This document shows, piece by piece, positions 1 to 5,270 of a stretch of 6,288 bases of DNA. Origin of the DNA: Candidatus Aenigmatarchaeota archaeon (GTDB taxonomy: Archaea > Aenigmatarchaeota > Aenigmatarchaeia > GW2011-AR5); NCBI GenBank assembly GCA_016198625.1, contig JACQIH010000073.1, positions 1 to 6,288 of the forward strand, read 5' to 3'. The notes beneath the pieces are model-generated. The model was not told the DNA's origin. It did not search any database and saw only the letters and a program-made list of their open reading frames with translations. Position 1 is the stretch's first letter. Every line of letters begins with the position of its first letter. Position numbers and translations under genes: made by a program.

Positions 1-18
1 ACTTCTGCATTTCTGCAA

Positions 19-49
19 AAATACTACGGGCTTTAGCCCGTAGATATTT
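19..49. repeat. Stem-loop with TTTA loop upstream of the ABC operon
   Basis: The arms CTACGGGC (24-31) and GCCCGTAG (36-43) are perfect complements around a four-base TTTA loop. With A44 bulged out, AAATA (19-23) pairs with TATTT (45-49), lengthening the stem to 13 pairs. It lies 28 bases before the exporter start codon. It could be the terminator of a gene left of the window, a leader structure, or one copy of a dispersed palindromic repeat. The sequence alone does not decide between these. The structure itself is certain. Confidence 0.75.
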
Positions 50-52
50 ATA
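45..52 (+). promoter_or_regulatory. TATA-like box for the ABC operon
   Basis: TATTTATA at 45-52 resembles an archaeal TATA box. Its spacing predicts a transcription start near 75, which would fall inside or after the Shine-Dalgarno at 67-71. The real start may therefore use the earlier A-rich stretch at 17-23 instead. The box overlaps the right arm of the stem-loop at 19-49, so one of the two readings may be incidental. Confidence 0.3.
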
Positions 53-66
53 CTTCCGCGGAACCA

Positions 67-71
67 AGGTG
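67..71 (+). promoter_or_regulatory. Shine-Dalgarno of the ABC ATPase
   Basis: AGGTG, six bases before the ATG at 78, is complementary to the archaeal 16S 3' end. It supports that start codon. Confidence 0.7.
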
Positions 72-77
72 TAAATT

Positions 78-986
78 ATGAACGCGATTGAAATCAGGAA
101 CGTATCGAAGAGATTCAAAGAGCGCGACAAGCACTTCCACGCGCTGCGCAACGTGTCTCTGGACATAAGAAAAGGCGAGATTTTCGGCCTGCTGGGTCCC
201 AACGGAGCCGGCAAGACTACGCTGATAAACATAATGATAAACCTGCTCGAGCCCGACGATGGTTCTGTCAGGATTTTCGGGAAGCCGCCGCAGGAAGTGC
301 TGGAATCCATAAGCATCGTGGCGCCGAATTCAAGATTCCACTGGGCGCTTAACGTCGGGGATGTTTTCTCCGTCTTCTCGGAGATATACAACATCAGGAA
401 AGAGGAGGCGAGGAAGAGGACGGAAAGCCTCGCGAGGTTCTTCTCCCTGGAAAGGCTGATGAAAAGAAAATTCTCGTCGCTATCCACCGGCGAGTCCATG
501 AGGCTGAGCCTCGCGAAGGCGCTGCTCAACCATCCCAAAGTGCTGCTGCTGGACGAGCCGACGCTGGGGCTGGACCCGGAAATAGCCATCAGGGTCAGGG
601 AAGAAATTTTGCGGATAAACAGGAAGTACAGGACAACGATACTTCTGACCAGCCACTACATGCACGAGGTTGAGATGCTCGCGGACCGCATCGCGTTCAT
701 CAGGAAAGGCGAGATAGTCGATACGGGGACGGTTGAAAAAGTCAAGCTGAAACATTTTTCGGACTACGAGCTTATCGTAAAGGTCAGGAAACTGTCAGCA
801 GCCGCGCCGCTGAGAAAGAAGGGATTCAGAATAAGGGGGAATATACTGACAAAGAACATCCGCATAGGCGACGACGTGAGCGAAATAATATCATTCGTGA
901 AAAGCAGGGGAATGATAGTGACGGACATAGAAAGCAGGAAGCCGAGCCTGGAGGACTACTTCGTCAAGATAGCCGGGGAGAGGTAA
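78..986 (+). CDS. ABC-2 type exporter, ATP-binding subunit
   Basis: This is a cytoplasmic ATPase that powers an ABC-2 exporter with the permease encoded immediately downstream. The 302-residue protein has Walker A GPNGAGKT (40-47), a signature motif LSTGE (135-139), Walker B VLLLDEP (155-161), a D-loop GLDP (164-167) and the switch His193. The C-terminal region past about residue 225 ends in PSLEDYF, as in the DrrA/CcmA branch (COG1131). Two positions are atypical: the signature is LSTGE rather than LSGGQ, and the expected Q-loop glutamine is apparently Asn84 in VAPN. The ATG is backed by AGGTG six bases upstream. The substrate cannot be told; drugs, lipids and polysaccharides are all handled by this family. 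Confidence 0.93.
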   Translation: MNAIEIRNVSKRFKERDKHFHALRNVSLDIRKGEIFGLLGPNGAGKTTLINIMINLLEPDDGSVRIFGKPPQEVLESISIVAPNSRFHWALNVGDVFSVFSEIYNIRKEEARKRTESLARFFSLERLMKRKFSSLSTGESMRLSLAKALLNHPKVLLLDEPTLGLDPEIAIRVREEILRINRKYRTTILLTSHYMHEVEMLADRIAFIRKGEIVDTGTVEKVKLKHFSDYELIVKVRKLSAAAPLRKKGFRIRGNILTKNIRIGDDVSEIISFVKSRGMIVTDIESRKPSLEDYFVKIAGER

Positions 987-990
987 GAAC

Positions 991-1773
991 ATGAGACTAT
1001 ACAAAATAAGGGCGATGCTGCATTCGGATTTCATCGTACTGACAAATTCCAAATGGAGGCTCATCGAGCACCTGTACCTGCCGATAACAAGCCTTATAAT
1101 CTGGGCGCTTTTTTCCGCTTCGGTGAAGGGCTTTGCCGCCGAGGCGGGGCTGATCATCCTCATGGTGAACATATTCTGGAGCTTTGCCTACATAAGCCAG
1201 GCGGCCGTGAGCCAGGAACTGAACGAGGAAATCTGGTCCGGGAGCTTCAAGCAGATAATCTCCACGGGCATCACGGAGTTCGAGTACCTGTTCGCGCGGA
1301 TGGTGCTTTCGCTTGCCGTCACGACACTAATAGCCGGTCTCATGTTCGGCATCACGCTCTTCTTTTTCAACGTAAGCCTCATCGCCGAAAAGTCCCTGCT
1401 CATAACGGCTTTTCTGGGAGCGACGTTCCTGGCTTCCTTGGGCATGGCAACGCTCGTTGCGGCCGCCATGCTGACGCTCGGGCGCGAATACAGCTTCCTT
1501 TCCTGGAGCGCGCTGCAGATGTTCATACTGCTGTCGGCGCCGTTCTATCCCGTATCCATATTCCCGGGCGCCGTGCAGGTTATAGCGGCGGCGATGCCTT
1601 ACACGAACGTCTTCGAGGGCATGCGCACGCTCATCACGAGCGGGTCCGTGCCGCTTCATTACGTAACGAACTCGTGGCTAATCGCGGCCGCGTATTTCGT
1701 CCTGTCGCTGCCTATTTACCGGTACGCGTTCAGGCGCGCCAGGAAGACGGGGGCGCTTGTAAGGCTCACTTAA
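991..1773 (+). CDS. ABC-2 type exporter, permease subunit
   Basis: This integral membrane protein of 260 residues forms the translocation path for the ATPase encoded four bases upstream. An AGGT overlapping the ATPase stop codon serves as ribosome binding site, so the two are probably translationally coupled. Hydrophobic segments fall at roughly residues 29-47, 52-72, 104-130, 134-165, 172-195 and 228-245. That is six helices, the normal ABC-2 (COG0842) arrangement. The amphipathic stretch between helices 2 and 3, containing SQELNEEIWSGSF, matches the region where ABC-2 permeases carry their coupling helix and the Glu/Gly motif contacting the ATPase. A proline-rich SAPFYPVSIFP (residues 181-191) before the last helix is typical. 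Transported substrate unknown. Confidence 0.9.
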   Translation: MRLYKIRAMLHSDFIVLTNSKWRLIEHLYLPITSLIIWALFSASVKGFAAEAGLIILMVNIFWSFAYISQAAVSQELNEEIWSGSFKQIISTGITEFEYLFARMVLSLAVTTLIAGLMFGITLFFFNVSLIAEKSLLITAFLGATFLASLGMATLVAAAMLTLGREYSFLSWSALQMFILLSAPFYPVSIFPGAVQVIAAAMPYTNVFEGMRTLITSGSVPLHYVTNSWLIAAAYFVLSLPIYRYAFRRARKTGALVRLT

Positions 1774-1865
1774 TCCGGAAAAAGAAATCAAAGGTTTCGG
1801 CAATTTCTGCAGAAAATAGGAATATAATTACTGGAAAATTTCAAAATAGTCCCTAAATATACAAC
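1774..1865. other. Convergent intergenic region between permease and uS2
   Basis: This AT-rich gap lies between two converging stop codons. It contains the perfect palindrome TTTCTGCAGAAA near 1803-1814. Read leftward from uS2, it offers T-rich stretches that could end transcription. No gene was seen. Confidence 0.5.
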
Positions 1866-2471
1866 TCACTCTTCGTACCCGAAGTCCTCCGGCTTCGCTT
1901 CCAGTTTTTCGCCGCGCTTTTCCAGAAGCAATTTTGCCAGGAGCCAGTAGATTATCGCCAGAGATTTCTTGCCCTTGTTGTTGCAGGGAATGACGAAATC
2001 CAAGTGGGCTAATTCGTTGAAAGTATCCACAAGCCCTATTATCGGTATGCGCATATTGTAGGCTTCCTTTATCGCCTGCTTGTCCGCCAGGGGATCCGTT
2101 ACGACAAGCACGTCAGGTTCGAAGAAGTCCTGCGAGTGCGGGTTCGTCAGCGTTCCCGGCATGAACCGTCCCACGATGACCTTGCTCCCCGTAACTTCTG
2201 CGAATTTCTTCACGGATGCCTGCCCGTTCTCCTTGCGCGATACCACGAGTATGTTCTTCTTGCCCGCGAGCATGCCTGCGGCGTAGCCGACGCGGCGGTC
2301 AATCATGCCGACATTCAGCACCGCAAGGCCGTTCGGCCTTATCTTGTATATGAAGCGCTTCATGTCCGCCGTTTTCGTGGTGAGCCCTATATGCACGCCC
2401 GCGCTGAGATATTTTTCCCTGGGTATGAGCAGCTTCTCTTTCTTCGCCTTTGCTTCCGTTTTCGCTATCAT
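1866..2471 (-). CDS. rpsB: Small-subunit ribosomal protein uS2
   Basis: uS2 sits on the 30S head/body junction near the mRNA exit. The 201-residue product matches the archaeal/eukaryotic (SA) form. It has YLSAGVHIG (22-30) near the start, the central IYKIRPNGLAVLNV block, and VGRFMPGTLTNP then EPDVLVVTDPLAD. It ends with the conserved segment IPIIGLVDTFN and IPCNNKGKKS, where the family's hallmark asparagines lie. The ATG at 2471 is chosen. An in-frame GTG three codons earlier (2480) would add Met-Val-Leu. No Shine-Dalgarno is present; instead GGTTCT ends one base before the ATG, as in eS27. rpoK lies 47 bases upstream on the same strand, a common archaeal neighbour. Confidence 0.96.
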   Translation of the reverse strand: MIAKTEAKAKKEKLLIPREKYLSAGVHIGLTTKTADMKRFIYKIRPNGLAVLNVGMIDRRVGYAAGMLAGKKNILVVSRKENGQASVKKFAEVTGSKVIVGRFMPGTLTNPHSQDFFEPDVLVVTDPLADKQAIKEAYNMRIPIIGLVDTFNELAHLDFVIPCNNKGKKSLAIIYWLLAKLLLEKRGEKLEAKPEDFGYEE

Positions 2472-2472
2472 G

Positions 2473-2478
2473 AGAACC
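2473..2478 (-). promoter_or_regulatory. GGTTCT element before uS2 start
   Basis: The leader reads GTGGTTCTC immediately before the ATG. It is nearly identical to the GTGGTTCTG before the eS27 ATG, and no Shine-Dalgarno is visible. Whether it acts in transcription start or translation is unknown. Confidence 0.35.
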
Positions 2479-2495
2479 ACATAATTCGTTTTGAT

Positions 2496-2516
2496 GAAAC
2501 TTTTTTGAAAAGTTTC
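2496..2516. repeat. 9-bp perfect inverted repeat between rpoK and rpsB
   Basis: Read on the minus strand, GAAACTTTT and AAAAGTTTC flank a three-base loop (CAA). The structure begins just after the rpoK stop and ends about 25 bases before the uS2 ATG. It could form an mRNA hairpin between the two cistrons, or its A/T centre could supply a TATA-like box for uS2. The structure is certain; the role is not. Confidence 0.6.
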
Positions 2517-2518
2517 TT

Positions 2519-2716
2519 TCAGTCAGCGTGCCTGCCCGGCATTTTCCTCTTGACGGTTATCGGCAGCACCCCGCGCTCGAATTCCTGCCTCGCTATTCCC
2601 TTCGGGTCTTCCTCCGACGTCTTCACGAGGACCGGGGCGCCCATCGATATCTGCAGCGCGCGCGCCGATATTATGCGGGTTTTTTCGAATCTCGTGAGTC
2701 CGGGGTATTCAATCAT
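2519..2716 (-). CDS. rpoK: DNA-directed RNA polymerase subunit K (Rpo6, Rpb6/omega homologue)
   Basis: Subunit K clamps the largest polymerase subunit and helps assemble the enzyme. The 65-residue protein has the family core: [18 protein letters not shown] (7-24), MGAPVLV (25-31) and the C-terminal block [12 protein letters not shown] (48-59). Length fits archaeal Rpo6. The ATG at 2716 is preferred over an in-frame TTG just before it, because AGGTGA lies four bases upstream of the ATG. A TATA-like box at 2759-2766 predicts a leader of about 20 bases. uS2 follows on the same strand, the usual archaeal partner. Confidence 0.96.
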   Translation of the reverse strand: MIEYPGLTRFEKTRIISARALQISMGAPVLVKTSEEDPKGIARQEFERGVLPITVKRKMPGRHAD

Positions 2717-2720
2717 CAAT

Positions 2721-2726
2721 TCACCT
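2721..2726 (-). promoter_or_regulatory. Shine-Dalgarno of rpoK
   Basis: AGGTGA stands four bases before the ATG. L7Ae has the same sequence at the same spacing. It fixes the start at 2716 rather than at the adjoining TTG. Confidence 0.75.
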
Positions 2727-2757
2727 GTAGAAAATCACACTAATTTTTGAATGATAC

Positions 2758-2767
2758 ACTTTTAAGC
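2758..2767 (-). promoter_or_regulatory. TATA-like box for rpoK
   Basis: On the minus strand the sequence is GCTTAAAAG, centred near 2762. Archaeal spacing puts transcription start near 2736, giving a short leader with the Shine-Dalgarno. The same nine bases occur upstream of L7Ae. This suggests rpoK-rpsB can be transcribed separately from the PAC2 gene upstream. Confidence 0.5.
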
Positions 2768-2826
2768 TTACCTTTGAAGGCACAAATGAAATCTTTAGAA
2801 GAAATAACTGGTGGTTTCTTCTCTTC

Positions 2827-3600
2827 TTACCCTATGTACCTCACGTCCTCGCCTTTCTGCTGCTTCGGAAGCTCCTCGAGGATCTTCTTGTGTATCTTCT
2901 CGGTCTGCTGTATCTTCTCTTCCATCTCCTTTATGATCTTCTCGAGCTTGGACAAATCGACCTTGACGCCGAGTATCTTTGTCAGGACATGAAGCAGTTG
3001 GTCGGCGGCCTTTGGGTCGGTCATGACGGGAACGCCGTACGTCTCGCCCATCAGGCACAATCCGTCCATGCCCTTGAGCCTGCCCATTCCCAGCAGCAGG
3101 CCCGAGGCGCCCACTATGGTCCCGACAGGATGCTCCTTGCCGAAGTCGATGTCGTGGCCGCCGTACTTTTTCAGCAGCGGCTTGTCGTTGACGGCGCCGA
3201 TGATGCGCGGCTCCTTGATTTCCTTGCCCTCGGCGAAGCCGCCCAGGGTGATGATTTCTTTCACACCGAGCTTTTCGGCGAAGTCAAGTATTTTCTCGCA
3301 CACCTCGTAGTGACCTTCCGGCGATATGCTCTGCGTGTCACCGGTGAGGATGACAATGTCGCGGGTCTTCGACTTGTAGTAATAAAACTCGCACTTCAGG
3401 AGCTGAGCGACCGAGGAATCGTGCAGTATGACAAGCGGAAGGAAATGCGGCGAATACAGCTCCGCGAACTTCTTCATCTTGAGCTCGCTGACCAGGTAGC
3501 CGGCAGCGACGCGGCCGACATTGCCGATGCCCGGCAGACCCTCGACCAAGACGGGGTTTTTCAGCTTCACTTTTTCGGAAACCTTGATCTCTGTTTGCAA
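2827..3600 (-). CDS. PAC2 family protein (proteasome assembly chaperone homologue)
   Basis: The PAC2 fold (COG2047 in archaea) is shared with eukaryotic proteasome assembly chaperones and archaeal PbaB-like proteins. The biochemical role here is inferred from the family. The 257-residue protein opens with the diagnostic NPVLVEGLPGIGNVGRVA (15-32), followed by ILTGDTQSISPEGHYE, ITLGGFAEGK and the glycine-rich VGASGLLLGMGRLKGMDGL. It ends with a charged, probably coiled-coil tail from about residue 216. I chose a TTG start at 3600 because AAGGTG lies five bases upstream. The open frame extends to an ATG at 3744, but that stretch is nop10 read out of frame. It follows nop10 by 19 bases, the usual archaeal order. 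The end, RYIG, is close to but not the HbYX proteasome-docking tail. Confidence 0.92.
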   Translation of the reverse strand: MQTEIKVSEKVKLKNPVLVEGLPGIGNVGRVAAGYLVSELKMKKFAELYSPHFLPLVILHDSSVAQLLKCEFYYYKSKTRDIVILTGDTQSISPEGHYEVCEKILDFAEKLGVKEIITLGGFAEGKEIKEPRIIGAVNDKPLLKKYGGHDIDFGKEHPVGTIVGASGLLLGMGRLKGMDGLCLMGETYGVPVMTDPKAADQLLHVLTKILGVKVDLSKLEKIIKEMEEKIQQTEKIHKKILEELPKQQKGEDVRYIG

Positions 3601-3605
3601 TTGAA

Positions 3606-3611
3606 CACCTT
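3606..3611 (-). promoter_or_regulatory. Shine-Dalgarno deciding the TTG start of the PAC2 gene
   Basis: AAGGTG lies five bases before TTG 3600, just after the nop10 stop codon. It supports this unusual start over the upstream ATG at 3744, whose intervening frame overlaps nop10. Confidence 0.6.
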
Positions 3612-3619
3612 GAACCGTT

Positions 3620-3781
3620 CTATTCTTCCGCGCCTTCTGCTCTGCTTTTTGCCATTCTCCTGTACCTGCCGTACTTGTCCTCGATAGAAAACCGCGGGGG
3701 ATGCGCGCTGCGGGTCCTCGAGCCGCATCGCGGGCATTTTTCATGCATCGTATAAGTGCAGCACCTGCGCATCAGCGGCAT
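3620..3781 (-). CDS. nop10: H/ACA RNP component Nop10
   Basis: Nop10 binds the pseudouridine synthase Cbf5 and orders its active site in H/ACA RNA-guided pseudouridylation of rRNA. The 53-residue product carries the family signature [19 protein letters not shown] (25-43), preceded by a zinc-ribbon half KCPRCG (15-20) and the conserved YTM. The first metal-binding pair is unusual: archaeal Nop10 normally has Cys-x2-Cys, here Cys7 and Cys8 are adjacent (RRCC). The ATG at 3781 is preferred, giving MPLMRRC; ATG 3772 is an in-frame alternative that removes three residues. It begins four bases after the aIF2-alpha stop and precedes the PAC2 gene, a well-known archaeal arrangement. No Shine-Dalgarno is evident, consistent with coupling to aIF2-alpha. 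Confidence 0.94.
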   Translation of the reverse strand: MPLMRRCCTYTMHEKCPRCGSRTRSAHPPRFSIEDKYGRYRRMAKSRAEGAEE

Positions 3782-3785
3782 GGAA

Positions 3786-4538
3786 TCAGCCCGTTATCTC
3801 GAACTTCACTTCCGCGTCCTTCGTCTTCGCGATCTCCGAAAGCTTCTCCCCGATAAGCTTCTCGCCCTTTTTCGCGTCCTTCGTCCTGTATTTCACCAGA
3901 TACTCGGGCGCGGCTATGTAGCGGACATCGAGCCCGGACGACTTTGCCTTCTTCAAAAGCTGCTTGATTATATCTATCCCGTCCGGTTTATATGTCTTGA
4001 TAATCAGGCGCGCCCTGAATTCGAACTCTTTCTGCTCTATGTTTTTCTCGGCGATTTCCTTTATGACGGCAATCCATTTCTCCGGCACCCCGCGCTTCTG
4101 CAGCTTGTCGGGCGCGTTCAGCGCCGACCTGAAGCCCTCGTATATGGAGCCAAGCCTTTCCTGCAGCAGGTAGCCGACCTCTTCATACGCCTGCTCGAGT
4201 GTCATACCGAGCCGCTGCGCGGCTATTTCAAGAAGGCGCTCCGCCTTGCCCTCGAGATTGTACTCCTTGGTCTTCTGGTTCCTCTGGTTCTCGTCAACGC
4301 GTTTTATCGAAAGGGATATCACGTTGCCCTCGATCCTCATCACTTTCGCCACGCCGGTCTGGCCCACCTTGAGATGCTGGCGTATGTCGCGGACCCATCC
4401 GTGGGAGACCTCGGAGATGTGGATCATCCCTTCCTTCCCGTACTCTTCCATGAACGCGAACGCCGAGTTCGGGTTGATTTTCGTAATCCTGGCTATGACA
4501 AGCTCGCCTTCGCCCGGCATGCCGCGCTTCTTGACCAT
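3786..4538 (-). CDS. eif2a: Translation initiation factor aIF2, alpha subunit
   Basis: aIF2-alpha is one of three subunits that carry Met-tRNAi to the 30S subunit. The 250-residue protein has an S1 OB-fold (about 10-85) with [17 protein letters not shown] and the loop [11 protein letters not shown] helical middle domain follows (about 88-170, with [15 protein letters not shown]). The alpha-beta C-terminal domain (about 172-250, [16 protein letters not shown]) contacts aIF2-gamma. Ser45 in [12 protein letters not shown] aligns with the region of eukaryotic eIF2-alpha Ser51. The ATG has no Shine-Dalgarno; GGTTCT lies at bases -10 to -5. eS27 upstream and nop10 downstream form the standard archaeal order. 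A 118-base gap from eS27 with a stem-loop and TATA-like stretches suggests an additional promoter here. Confidence 0.97.
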   Translation of the reverse strand: MVKKRGMPGEGELVIARITKINPNSAFAFMEEYGKEGMIHISEVSHGWVRDIRQHLKVGQTGVAKVMRIEGNVISLSIKRVDENQRNQKTKEYNLEGKAERLLEIAAQRLGMTLEQAYEEVGYLLQERLGSIYEGFRSALNAPDKLQKRGVPEKWIAVIKEIAEKNIEQKEFEFRARLIIKTYKPDGIDIIKQLLKKAKSSGLDVRYIAAPEYLVKYRTKDAKKGEKLIGEKLSEIAKTKDAEVKFEITG

Positions 4539-4656
4539 AATCAGAACCCATCATATATATTTTATTTAGTCGGTTCCGATACCTCCGACTAGCATACTTG
4601 TTTTAGAAATCCATTAATATCCAAACACTATAAAAACGCATTACAGAAGTTACGGA
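4539..4656 (-). promoter_or_regulatory. Probable promoter/leader between eS27 and aIF2-alpha
   Basis: Read on the minus strand, this gap holds TTTTTATA (4636-4629), which could be a T-rich terminator of eS27 or a TATA box. A stem-loop follows (4591-4567). An AT-rich run, CTAAATAAAATATATATG, comes next and then GGTTCT (4548-4543) before the ATG. The second AT-rich run could give a nearly leaderless aIF2-alpha mRNA. Which box is used cannot be told from sequence. Confidence 0.4.
4567..4591. repeat. 7-bp inverted repeat upstream of aIF2-alpha
   Basis: TAGTCGG (4567-4573) and CCGACTA (4585-4591) are perfect complements around an 11-base spacer. An alternative inner pairing GGT/ACC (4572-4574 with 4581-4583) would leave a three-base bulge. 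It lies 29 bases before the aIF2-alpha start. It may be an mRNA leader hairpin or a protein-binding site. Confidence 0.5.
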
Positions 4657-4836
4657 TCATCCGAGGTTCTCGAGAAGGGCCGCGTCGTCGCTGAGATTTG
4701 CCCTGCCGCCCCTCGGCTCCAGAAATACGGCGCCGCACACAAGGCATCTGACCTGCACGGCGGGCTTGCTGAACACTACCTGCTCGTTCTTGCACTTCTT
4801 GCACTTGACCCTCATGAACGTCGATCTTTCCTGCAT
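4657..4836 (-). CDS. rps27e: Small-subunit ribosomal protein eS27
   Basis: eS27 is a zinc-binding 30S protein of archaea and eukaryotes. The 59-residue product has the C4 zinc ribbon Cys12-x2-Cys15 ... Cys31-x2-Cys34, with the family segments NEQVVFS and [16 protein letters not shown]. The ATG at 4836 gives [12 protein letters not shown], which resembles the short N-terminal arm ending in FLRVKC of other archaeal eS27 proteins. Alternatives are a GTG at 4845 and an ATG at 4815. No Shine-Dalgarno; GGTTCT lies directly before the ATG, as for uS2. It heads the leftward translation cluster and diverges from L7Ae. The eL44 gene that often precedes it in archaea is not here. Confidence 0.93.
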   Translation of the reverse strand: MQERSTFMRVKCKKCKNEQVVFSKPAVQVRCLVCGAVFLEPRGGRANLSDDAALLENLG

Positions 4837-4837
4837 C

Positions 4838-4843
4838 AGAACC
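4838..4843 (-). promoter_or_regulatory. GGTTCT element before eS27 start
   Basis: GTGGTTCTG directly precedes the ATG. It differs by one base from the sequence before the uS2 ATG. A TATA-like box about 26 bases upstream would place transcription start at or near this element. Confidence 0.35.
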
Positions 4844-4864
4844 ACTTCGAGAATTGTTTCTAAT

Positions 4865-4874
4865 GCTTAAAAGC
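4865..4874. promoter_or_regulatory. Shared divergent TATA-like box, eS27 / L7Ae
   Basis: GCTTAAAAGC on the plus strand reads GCTTTTAAGC on the minus strand, and both look like archaeal TATA boxes. Rightward it predicts an L7Ae start near 4896, with a leader of about 24 bases. Leftward it predicts an eS27 start near 4844, almost leaderless. A second box, CTTAAATA (4881-4888), is an alternative for L7Ae. The first nine bases are identical to the rpoK box. Confidence 0.5.
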
Positions 4875-4909
4875 GTTTGTCTTAAATACTTTGTTGCAAA
4901 CATAGCCCT

Positions 4910-4915
4910 AGGTGA
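4910..4915 (+). promoter_or_regulatory. Shine-Dalgarno of L7Ae
   Basis: AGGTGA lies four bases before ATG 4920. It rejects the longer open frame that begins at 4854. Confidence 0.8.
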
Positions 4916-4919
4916 ATCG

Positions 4920-5231
4920 ATGAAGGATAACGAGATTCTCGAAATAGTTGAAATAGCTAGGGAAACGGGCAAGATACGGAAAGGAATAAACGAGGCGACG
5001 AAGGCAGTGGAGCGCGGCCAGGCAAAGCTCGTAGTGGTCGCGAACGACGTCGAGCCCCCCGAAATCGTGATGCACCTGCCGGCCCTGTGCGACGAGAAGA
5101 AAATAATGCTGGTGAAGGTCGCGAGCAAGGTCGAGCTCGGGCGCGCCGCAGGGATTGACGTGGGAACATCCGCGATCGCCGTCGTCGAGGGAGGCGAGGC
5201 CCGCAGGAAAATAGAAGACCTATCCAAATAG
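4920..5231 (+). CDS. rpl7ae: Ribosomal protein L7Ae, kink-turn RNA binding
   Basis: L7Ae binds kink-turns in 23S rRNA and in the guide RNAs of H/ACA and C/D RNPs, and joins archaeal RNase P. The 103-residue protein contains the family signature [20 protein letters not shown] (20-39), the [11 protein letters not shown] loop that discriminates k-turns, and the terminal strand/helix with [16 protein letters not shown]. The ATG at 4920 follows AGGTGA by four bases. An open frame extends upstream to 4854 but runs through the promoter. It starts the rightward block L7Ae-eS28-eL24, a common archaeal order. Nop10, another H/ACA component, is encoded in the divergent block. I see no kink-turn in its own short leader. 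Confidence 0.97.
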   Translation: MKDNEILEIVEIARETGKIRKGINEATKAVERGQAKLVVVANDVEPPEIVMHLPALCDEKKIMLVKVASKVELGRAAGIDVGTSAIAVVEGGEARRKIEDLSK

Positions 5232-5237
5232 AAGAAA

Positions 5238-5257
5238 ATAAATAATATCCTAAAAGG
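5238..5257 (+). promoter_or_regulatory. TATA-like region for eS28
   Basis: Two AT-rich boxes lie just after the L7Ae stop: AAATAAATAATAT (about 5237-5249) and CCTAAAAG (5249-5256). The first predicts a start near 5269, so that the mRNA would begin at the 5' edge of the stem-loop at 5271-5297. The second predicts a start near 5280, inside it. Read-through from L7Ae is also possible. Confidence 0.35.
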
Positions 5258-5270
5258 GAATGAGATTAGA

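Noticed and set aside
3..17. Two TTCTGCA copies (3-9 and 11-17) and a related TTTCTGCAG near 1804
   Set aside because: Too short and too few to call a repeat array. The copy at 1804 is part of a palindrome in a convergent gap, and similarity could be chance.
1053..1856. A 267-codon plus-strand frame overlapping the permease
   Set aside because: It is an out-of-frame shadow: low-complexity Arg/His-rich translation with no domain, while the overlapping frame is a normal ABC-2 permease.
2890..3687. A 265-codon plus-strand frame opposite the PAC2 gene
   Set aside because: Antisense shadow created by GC-rich third positions; no recognisable motif or ribosome binding site.
3601..3744. N-terminal extension of the PAC2 protein to ATG 3744
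   Set aside because: These 48 codons are nop10 read in another frame, and a Shine-Dalgarno supports the TTG at 3600.
3620..3781. Apparent one-base frameshift in nop10
   Set aside because: On recounting, the run at 3688-3691 has four A on the plus strand. The frame is intact from MPLMRRC through [14 protein letters not shown] to the stop.
3756..4592. A 278-codon plus-strand open frame, longer than the aIF2-alpha gene it opposes
   Set aside because: It is a shadow of aIF2-alpha and its upstream gap. Its translation has no family features, while the opposite strand is unmistakably aIF2-alpha.
4854..4919. Longer L7Ae start at 4854
   Set aside because: It would translate through both TATA-like boxes. 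ATG 4920 has an AGGTGA at good spacing and gives the normal L7Ae N-terminus.
4628..5227. A 199-codon minus-strand frame across eS27 and L7Ae
   Set aside because: It crosses the divergent promoter and is out of frame with eS27; Ser/Thr/Arg-rich shadow sequence.
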